DNA of 60,192 bases from Arachidicoccus rhizosphaerae (lineage in GTDB: Bacteria > Bacteroidota > Bacteroidia > Chitinophagales > Chitinophagaceae): positions 1 to 60,192 of the forward strand of contig NZ_FNQY01000025.1 of assembly GCF_900107765.1 (NCBI RefSeq). The letters are read 5' to 3'. The notes beneath the pieces are model-generated. The model saw only the letters and a list, made by a program, of their open reading frames with translations. It made no database searches and was not told where the DNA came from. Of this stretch, positions 54,437 to 60,192 are shown in pieces. Every line of letters begins with the position of its first letter. Within the stretch, counting starts at the first letter, position 1. Position numbers and translations under genes: made by a program.

Positions 54437-57400
54437 ATGCTTAGCAATATTAAGTCCAGAACGCTGTTTCTTAGTTTTTGCCTGGTACTCCTTTGTTTTA
54501 GTCTTACTCAAGAGGCAATCTCTCAGTGTACCTTTAGCAATTATAGCCTTACACCCTCTGGTAATATCTGCGGAACTACGACTACGATAACGATGTCTGG
54601 CTCCCAGTCGGGCGTTACTTATCAGTTAAAAAATACTTCTGGTAATCTGGGAAGCACTGTTGCCGGGACCGGAAGCTCTATTAGCTGGAGTAATGTCAGT
54701 TTGGTTAGTGGCGGAGCCAGTTATGCAGTGGAAGCTACTAAAAGTGGCTGTTCTAATAGCACAATAGTGGCCACCACCTATATTACTTCCTCCTCACCAG
54801 TTACTACAAGTGACGTTGTGATTACGGCCAGTGATGCAGTGCTTTATCAAAACGACTCCATCGTTTTTACGGTAGGTAAAGCTTCTGGATCTGGAGCGGT
54901 ATTTACCGGCTATCAGCTCTTTGATGGTTCACCCATCGGAATCCAGAGCACCAGTAATACCTTTGTTGTTAAATCTATGCCCGCACACAGCTATTCTATT
55001 TTGATAAGTTCCAGCTGTGGCTCTGCAATGGTCTCCTGCCCGACTTTTGTTGAGGGCGGGATAAGACCTGCAGATACTAGCTCGCCTACGGCATTGAGCA
55101 ATCAAAACTATATCGCCATCTGGACAGCAACAGCACCCATTACAGACCCAGATCTACTCATTACCCGCCCGCTTTCAGACGTCAAACTCTCTGTTCAGTA
55201 TTTTGACGGTCTGGGCAGACCTATCCAGACAGTTTTAAAACAAGGTTCTCTGGTAACAGCTACTAATACCAGCGCAGACCTGATTACCACCACACTCTAT
55301 GACAGTATGGGTAGACAGAATAGCACCCTGTTGCCCTACGCTGCCAGTGACGCTGCCGATGGCCATTTCCGCCCTAATGCAGAAGCTGACCAGATAAGCT
55401 GGTATAACGGCAGTAGCCCCATCTCTAAGCCCGGTCAGGGGGTAAATGCCAGAACGCTTACCGTCTTTGAACCCTCCCCTTTAAACAGAGTACAAGAGAC
55501 CTTTGCGCCAGGTGATAGCTGGCTGGGATCAGCCGGCGAACCTGCTGAAGCCAGTCGCCACTCTGTCAAACAAAAATACTGGATTAATACCGCTACAGAT
55601 GCGGTTAGAGTCTGGGATGTCAGCTATGTAACTACACCCGGTTCCGGTTTTGGCACCTATACCCTTAACCCCCTTGGCACTTACCCTGCAGGCAATCTTT
55701 ATAAGAATCTTACGGTAGACGAGCAAAACAGACAGGTAATTGAGTTTAAGGATAAAGAAGGGCATACCATCCTTAAAAAGGTTCAATTATCCGCTACGGC
55801 CGATAACGGCAGTGGCAGCCCGCATGCGGGCTGGCTCTGCACTTATTACCTTTATGATGATTTTGGTAATTTACGCTGCGTTATCCAGCCAGAAGGGGTA
55901 AGGCTACTTGAAGCGAACGCCTGGAGCTTTACGAACACGGTAGGGCAAAATATCCTAAAAGAACAATGCTTCCGTTATGAGTATGACAATAGAAACCGGA
56001 TGATTATAAAACAGGTCCCTGGTGCGGGACCTGTCTATATGGTCTATGATAACAGGGACCGGCTGGTAATGACACAAGACTCTCTAATGAGAGTAAGTCA
56101 TAAATGGCTGACTACCCATTATGATAACCTGAACCGGGCTGATACTACCTGGCTGTACAGCAGCTCCACAGCGCTTACCAGTATCCTTGCCACCGCAGCA
56201 GATACCAGTAAATACCCATATACAGCACCTACTGCTTCCACAATACTAACCGAGACGCATTACGACGACTATACAAAGCTGCCTACTGGGCTAAGTAGCA
56301 GTTATTTAGCTACCTGGAACAGCTATTTTGTTCCTGCCAGTACCACCAGCTTCCCCTATGCAGAGACGCCTACACAGAATAGCACTATTACCACCAAGGG
56401 CCTGGTGACCTGGACCAGGGTAAAGGTGCTGGACAGCACCCTTACCCTGGCAGCAGTGAACATCTATGACGATAAGGGGAGGTTAATCCAGACCCAGAGC
56501 CAGAATATTACGGGTGGGGTGGACGTTACCACCACCCAGTACAGCTGGGCTGGCTGGCCACTGGTCACTGTCCAGAAGCAAGAGGAGAAAAAGGGCAGTA
56601 CCACCCAAACTACGGTTGTGGTGACCAAAATGACGTATGATGACCTAGGTAGAGTCGTAAAGACTGAGATGAAGCAAAGCAATAGCCATGTTAAATCTGG
56701 AGCCATGCCGGCGGCCTATGCTATAGTCAGTGAAGTAGGCTATGATGCACTGGGGCAGGTTAGTGAGAAAAAAATCGGAAAAAGAAGGTCTACTACCGTC
56801 GTAAGCGGTGAAAACAGCTATACCACCACGCCGCTGGAGACCCAGGATTATGATTATAATATCCGAGGCTGGCTGCTGGGTGTAAACAGAGCTTACGTCA
56901 GGCAAAACAGCACTACGGATAGCCTAAATACAGCTACCACTACAGGCGTAATCAGTGGTGAGATGTTTACAGAGAGCTCCTCTGACTTACAGACTGTTAC
57001 GTTCCCTGACTCGCATTATTTTGGCTTTGATTTAGGCTATGACCAAAAGCAAAATGACAGAATCAATGGCATTCCCTATGACACTGCCCGTTATGATGGT
57101 AATATTACTGGTATGACCTGGAAGGGAGCTAATGATAAAAAGATCCGAAAGTATGACTTTGGCTATGACAAAATGGGCCGACTGACGTCTGCCCATTTTG
57201 GTCAGTTTACCAATTCAGTTTTCAGTAACGCTCTGGTTAAATATGATGTAACGGGCTTAACTTATGATAACAATGGTAATATTCTAACCATGAACCAGTA
57301 CGGGTTAAAACCAACTGGCAGTTCTGCTATTATCGATCAGTTGACCTATCATTATAAGCCCCAGAGCAATAAGCTGCAGTATGTCGTTGACGCAGCCAAC

Positions 57401-58690
57401 GACCAAAACAGCACACTGGGGGATTTTAAATATCCCAGTGTTACTAAGACCAGTGCGACCGTCGACTATACATATGATGGTAATGGGAATATGACCAGTA
57501 ATCAGAACAAAAATATCTCTCAGATCAGCTATAATATCTTAAATTTACCCAGTCAAATTTGGGTACCCGGTAAAGGGACTATCAGGTATTACTATGATGC
57601 TGCTGGCAATAAACTACAGAAGCGCACCTTAGATTCTACCGTTAGCCTTATAACTCCTTCAGTAACCACTTATATAGGGGGAGCCGTTTATCTAAATGAC
57701 ACATTACAGTTCTTTGGCACACAGGAAGGCAGGATAAGGTCTAACGCTGACAGTACTGGTTGGCTCTATGATTATTTCTTAAAGGATCATCTGGGTAATA
57801 CCCGGATGATGATCACGGATGATTATAATGTAAGTAGCCCCATACTGGAGGCATATAGTTATTATCCGTTTGGGTTGCAGCAAAAAGGAATAGGGTTAGA
57901 AACAAACGAAAGCTTTCATAACTACAAGAATACCTTCCAGAAACAGGAATTAAATGAGGACTTTGGCATCGATATTTATGAATTTAAATACCGCATGGAT
58001 GACCCTCAGATTGGTAGGTTCTGGCAAGTGGACCCATTGGCTGATAAATATGTTTATAACTCTACTTATGCATTTAGTGAGAACAAGGTTACTGGTAATG
58101 TGGAATTAGAGGGCCTTGAATCCGTCTCCACAAATGAAAAAGTTGTAGGTGGTGCTCTAGTTGGTGGAGCGGCTGGCGGAATTTTGGCTTCCTCTCTTGC
58201 ACTTGGCGGGGCTGTTGCAGGTTATGGTTCGCTTTCTGGACCAGGAGCACCAGCGGCCTGGCTTGTAGGCGGAGGGATTATCGTCGGAGGCTCCATTGGT
58301 GCAGGGGTTGTATGGATATGGGATAGAGTAACTGCAAATAGTTCTGATATTGGGCAACCTGGACCAGCACCGAATAAAGGGCAAGGTGGCGGTGTACATG
58401 GCGGAGAAAATCATAATAACGCATTAAATGATAGGGTTAAAGAGCTTGAAGACATGGGTGGAGCAACGAATATTCGGAAAAACCAACAACAGGTAGATAA
58501 GGATGGAATAAAGGTAGGTAGAAATAGACCTGATATCCAATATGATAAAAACGGAGTGCATCATAATGAAGAATATGATCATAAGGAGTCAAGCAGCAAA
58601 AAACACGAAAAGACGATCCGGAAAAATGATCCAAATTCAAAAATAAAGACGACCATTTTAAAAAAAATCTTACACATCACAAATAAATAA
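54437..58690 (+). CDS. RHS-repeat polymorphic toxin (DUF6443 type) with C-terminal toxin-like domain
   Basis: 1417 residues. Signal peptide (about 9-29), Ser/Thr-rich Ig-like lead-in (about 30-210), then a DUF6443-type segment from about 222 ('IAIWTATAPITDPDLLITRP', 'VQYFDGLGRPIQTVLKQGS'). RHS/YD repeats continue to about 1165. The RHS-associated core contains 'EFKYRMDDPQIGRFWQVDPL' and ends at about 1228 ('LEGLE'). The variable C-terminus has a Gly/Ala-rich hydrophobic region (about 1236-1298), a polar linker, then about 95 residues with 'GRNRPDIQYDKNGVHHNEEY' (Asp 1366, Glu 1378-1379) and a Lys-rich tail. This resembles PD-(D/E)xK-type nuclease toxins, but I am not certain of the family. 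The next gene starts 3 bases after the stop. Confidence 0.85.
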   Translation: MLSNIKSRTLFLSFCLVLLCFSLTQEAISQCTFSNYSLTPSGNICGTTTTITMSGSQSGVTYQLKNTSGNLGSTVAGTGSSISWSNVSLVSGGASYAVEATKSGCSNSTIVATTYITSSSPVTTSDVVITASDAVLYQNDSIVFTVGKASGSGAVFTGYQLFDGSPIGIQSTSNTFVVKSMPAHSYSILISSSCGSAMVSCPTFVEGGIRPADTSSPTALSNQNYIAIWTATAPITDPDLLITRPLSDVKLSVQYFDGLGRPIQTVLKQGSLVTATNTSADLITTTLYDSMGRQNSTLLPYAASDAADGHFRPNAEADQISWYNGSSPISKPGQGVNARTLTVFEPSPLNRVQETFAPGDSWLGSAGEPAEASRHSVKQKYWINTATDAVRVWDVSYVTTPGSGFGTYTLNPLGTYPAGNLYKNLTVDEQNRQVIEFKDKEGHTILKKVQLSATADNGSGSPHAGWLCTYYLYDDFGNLRCVIQPEGVRLLEANAWSFTNTVGQNILKEQCFRYEYDNRNRMIIKQVPGAGPVYMVYDNRDRLVMTQDSLMRVSHKWLTTHYDNLNRADTTWLYSSSTALTSILATAADTSKYPYTAPTASTILTETHYDDYTKLPTGLSSSYLATWNSYFVPASTTSFPYAETPTQNSTITTKGLVTWTRVKVLDSTLTLAAVNIYDDKGRLIQTQSQNITGGVDVTTTQYSWAGWPLVTVQKQEEKKGSTTQTTVVVTKMTYDDLGRVVKTEMKQSNSHVKSGAMPAAYAIVSEVGYDALGQVSEKKIGKRRSTTVVSGENSYTTTPLETQDYDYNIRGWLLGVNRAYVRQNSTTDSLNTATTTGVISGEMFTESSSDLQTVTFPDSHYFGFDLGYDQKQNDRINGIPYDTARYDGNITGMTWKGANDKKIRKYDFGYDKMGRLTSAHFGQFTNSVFSNALVKYDVTGLTYDNNGNILTMNQYGLKPTGSSAIIDQLTYHYKPQSNKLQYVVDAANDQNSTLGDFKYPSVTKTSATVDYTYDGNGNMTSNQNKNISQISYNILNLPSQIWVPGKGTIRYYYDAAGNKLQKRTLDSTVSLITPSVTTYIGGAVYLNDTLQFFGTQEGRIRSNADSTGWLYDYFLKDHLGNTRMMITDDYNVSSPILEAYSYYPFGLQQKGIGLETNESFHNYKNTFQKQELNEDFGIDIYEFKYRMDDPQIGRFWQVDPLADKYVYNSTYAFSENKVTGNVELEGLESVSTNEKVVGGALVGGAAGGILASSLALGGAVAGYGSLSGPGAPAAWLVGGGIIVGGSIGAGVVWIWDRVTANSSDIGQPGPAPNKGQGGGVHGGENHNNALNDRVKELEDMGGATNIRKNQQQVDKDGIKVGRNRPDIQYDKNGVHHNEEYDHKESSSKKHEKTIRKNDPNSKIKTTILKKILHITNK

Positions 58691-58693
58691 ATT

Positions 58694-59320
58694 ATGATAT
58701 TAGATAAATTAAATTATGTCACGCTAACGGTTTTAGATATTGATGTAAAATCTTGTCAAATAATGTTAGATAAGATCTTAAATAATGGACCGATTGTAAA
58801 ATATAAAATGTCCATAAATACAATTGAAACAGACAAAATTTATGTAGGTAATCCATTATATAATGGAATGATTAAAATATTAATATGGGAACCGAAATAT
58901 ATACCAGGCAAAACAGCTTTTTTTTCTAATATCATGGATGGCTATGCAACATTAATATACAAATTATGTTCAAGAAATCAATTATCCTGTATTTCCGTTG
59001 ATTTCACAAATACAAAATATACAAAAGATGATCGCCCTGCGTTTTTCTTTAGGTATTATAACTTTACTGACAATAAAAATATCGACAGATTTATATACGC
59101 AATTAAAGAAACCCATAAATGGGTTTTTTACGAAAACGGTGAAGTGCAACCCTTTGAGGACATATCAAATTATCAAAATAAGATTAAGCCCAAAAGGATA
59201 AATAAAGAGATTATTTTGGGTTACTTAAGAAAAGTAAACATCGATATTGAGGATGACAATTTTTGGGATTCAAAAGATGGCAAAGGTGTGTATTTTAACC
59301 AAATTATTCAAAATGACTAG
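58694..59320 (+). CDS. Putative immunity protein to the RHS toxin
   Basis: 208 residues, no signal peptide, no family I recognise. It begins 3 bases after the RHS stop, the standard place for the cognate immunity gene of a polymorphic toxin. Base composition is markedly AT-rich compared with the RHS core, as is common for exchanged toxin/immunity ends. It carries many acidic and aromatic residues ('DDNFWDSKDGKGVYF' near the end, 'FFFRYYNFTDNKNIDRF'), as seen in proteins that bind basic toxins. The function rests on position and composition only. Confidence 0.6.
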   Translation: MILDKLNYVTLTVLDIDVKSCQIMLDKILNNGPIVKYKMSINTIETDKIYVGNPLYNGMIKILIWEPKYIPGKTAFFSNIMDGYATLIYKLCSRNQLSCISVDFTNTKYTKDDRPAFFFRYYNFTDNKNIDRFIYAIKETHKWVFYENGEVQPFEDISNYQNKIKPKRINKEIILGYLRKVNIDIEDDNFWDSKDGKGVYFNQIIQND

Positions 59321-59530
59321 TTCGTTTCAATTTAACTGATTTTTGGTACATAGCAGATAGGGCTATACTGTAATACAACCCACACCTCATTATTCTGTCT
59401 AGGATCGGGGCTAGGAAAAGCAAAATAATAATCTGATGAGGCACACTACTCAGCGTACTGGTAAACGGGTAATATTTAGTATTTTCAGTACCTGCAAGTC
59501 CAAAGTAGGTTTATTTGAAGAGAGCCTAAA

Positions 59531-59889
59531 GGGAGTGTCAGATGAACTGTGTCAGTTGAGTTTTTTATTATATTCGCAGAATCGAGTGAAACGGAGGTTG
59601 GCTCTGCACCGGTGCAACCAACCAAGGGATAACTTGATCCATGAGAATGGGGCCAGTTCAGGCACACTGAGCTGGCCTTTGTGTTTTGTAAAGGTAATAA
59701 ATTATCCATTCTTTTGGCAAAATGCCTTAAAAAAACCGATTCTACGTAAGTAATACTCTACATGAGTTTTAGCCTGCCTTCAAAATGAATGGCCAGCTGT
59801 GAAATTGTCAGGCTCCAGTTTTGAAGCGGTTGGGTCCATTTCTTTTTGGCATTACGATATGCTAGGGTGTTCCTGAAAAGCTGTAATAG
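59531..59889 (-). mobile_element. 3' remnant of an IS256-family insertion sequence
   Basis: The segment contains the last 43 codons of a mutator-type transposase (59758-59889) and, downstream of it, an end resembling IS256-family inverted repeats: GGGAGTGTCAGATGAACTGT from 59531, read inward. Two inverted repeats lie between (GGTTGG/CCAACC around 59595-59623 and GGCCAG/CTGGCC around 59652-59678). The 5' part of the element is absent, because another IS begins immediately to the right. Confidence 0.65.
59758..59889 (-). pseudogene. C-terminal fragment of IS256-type (mutator) transposase
   Basis: Read on the minus strand, 43 codons to a TAG at 59758 give 'AYRNAKKKWTQPLQNWSLTI' and the end 'QLAIHFEGRLKLM'. 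This matches the usual IS256 transposase tail with KKWTxPxxNW followed by a QxxIxFxxR motif. The frame is closed by a stop just upstream (near 59890), where family likeness ends. The rest of the transposase is not in the window. Confidence 0.75.
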
Positions 59890-59985
59890 TTATCCCCATT
59901 GAGTTTCAGGGTGTGGATTATAATAAAATTGCCCTATTTTGGCACAAAAAGTGTTCAAAGTAGGGCATAACTTTTTTTATAATCC

Positions 59986-60192
59986 ATGACAAATCTACTT
60001 TTTTTTCACGAGAATCTACTGGATGAGCATTTTAGCCAAACAGATTTAGGAATTCTTTATAAAGCCATCCCTTTTGAGCAGTTATCCGCTACAATTCCGA
60101 GTCCCCGGGGTCTGGTTACCGGCCAGGGACGCAAGAGCTGGTTTGATGTCAGGGGAGGTATTGGACTGATGATCCTTAAGCACGTTATGGGC
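59986..60192 (+). CDS. N-terminus of a DDE transposase (second IS, cut by window edge)
   Basis: 69 codons from ATG 59986 to the window edge. 'LGILYKAIPFEQLSATIPSP', 'GRKSWFDVRGGIGLMILKHV' resemble the N-terminal domain of IS4/IS5-superfamily (IS1182-like) transposases. An imperfect hairpin (GCCCTATTTTG 59931-59941 with CAAAGTAGGGC 59956-59966) lies just before the gene. The left end of this IS should be between about 59890 and 59935, inside the IS256 remnant. The exact family needs the missing C-terminus. Confidence 0.75.
   Translation, partial: MTNLLFFHENLLDEHFSQTDLGILYKAIPFEQLSATIPSPRGLVTGQGRKSWFDVRGGIGLMILKHVMG

Noticed and set aside
59436-59753. 105-codon plus-strand frame downstream of the immunity gene
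   Set aside because: It runs across the end of the IS256 remnant and its inverted repeats; the residue composition looks like translated non-coding DNA.
1-60192. CRISPR arrays, tRNA genes, prophage
   Set aside because: I saw no regularly spaced repeats, no tRNA-like cloverleaf and no phage structural genes.

Overview
The window is chromosomal DNA of a member of the Bacteroidota, most likely a Chitinophagaceae-type soil or sludge bacterium. The evidence is: type IX secretion (T9SS) C-terminal sorting domains, a TonB-receptor-like outer-membrane barrel, DUF5683 next to parA/parB/dapB, a malic-enzyme/phosphotransacetylase fusion, and many promoters with the Bacteroidota -7 element TAnnTTTG instead of sigma70 boxes. 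Gene content is typical of a free-living heterotroph that makes its own branched-chain amino acids.

Layout. 1-5096 (minus) is an accessory module: a SEL1-repeat protein with a T9SS tail, a long secreted YD/RHS-like protein without a toxin end, and the start of another large secreted protein cut by the window edge. 5630-9934 (plus) holds an unknown membrane-anchored protein, an outer-membrane barrel protein and the wreck of an FtsX/MacB-type ABC permease. 10019-18822 is a housekeeping stretch: outer-membrane protein, GlcD-type oxidase, dapB, DUF5683, parB, parA, a UPF0173 hydrolase, a metallophosphoesterase and a secreted thioredoxin-fold protein. RNase P RNA follows at 18893-19280. 19371-33901 (minus) is mainly the branched-chain amino acid region: leuA-leuC-leuD-(ModF-like ABC ATPase)-leuB, then a separately promoted ilvD-ilvB-ilvN-(DinB)-ilvC unit, then ilvA behind a terminator and a sugar acetyltransferase. 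34119-49619 is mixed core metabolism and translation: TPR-like protein, thioredoxin, OsmC, MetZ, GH25 lysozyme, release factor 3, Uup-type ABC-F, ROK kinase, NadC, SUI1 factor, DeoC, M20 hydrolase and MaeB. 49723-59320 is a second accessory module with the same gene families as the left edge: YD/RHS-like secreted protein (minus), SEL1-T9SS protein, full RHS protein with a toxin-like C-terminus, and a putative immunity gene. 59531-60192 is mobile DNA: the 3' end of an IS256-family element interrupted by the start of another IS.

Two things stand out. First, the ilv operon carries a complete attenuator that is too short to be noticed as a gene: a 31-codon leader peptide with an almost unbroken run of Val and Ile codons, a GC-rich antiterminator segment inside its last codons, and an intrinsic terminator, all behind a TACATTTG promoter. 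Second, paralogous SEL1-T9SS / YD-protein / RHS modules lie at both edges of the window. The two SEL1 proteins share an undescribed middle domain, which suggests a T9SS-linked RHS polymorphic-toxin apparatus.
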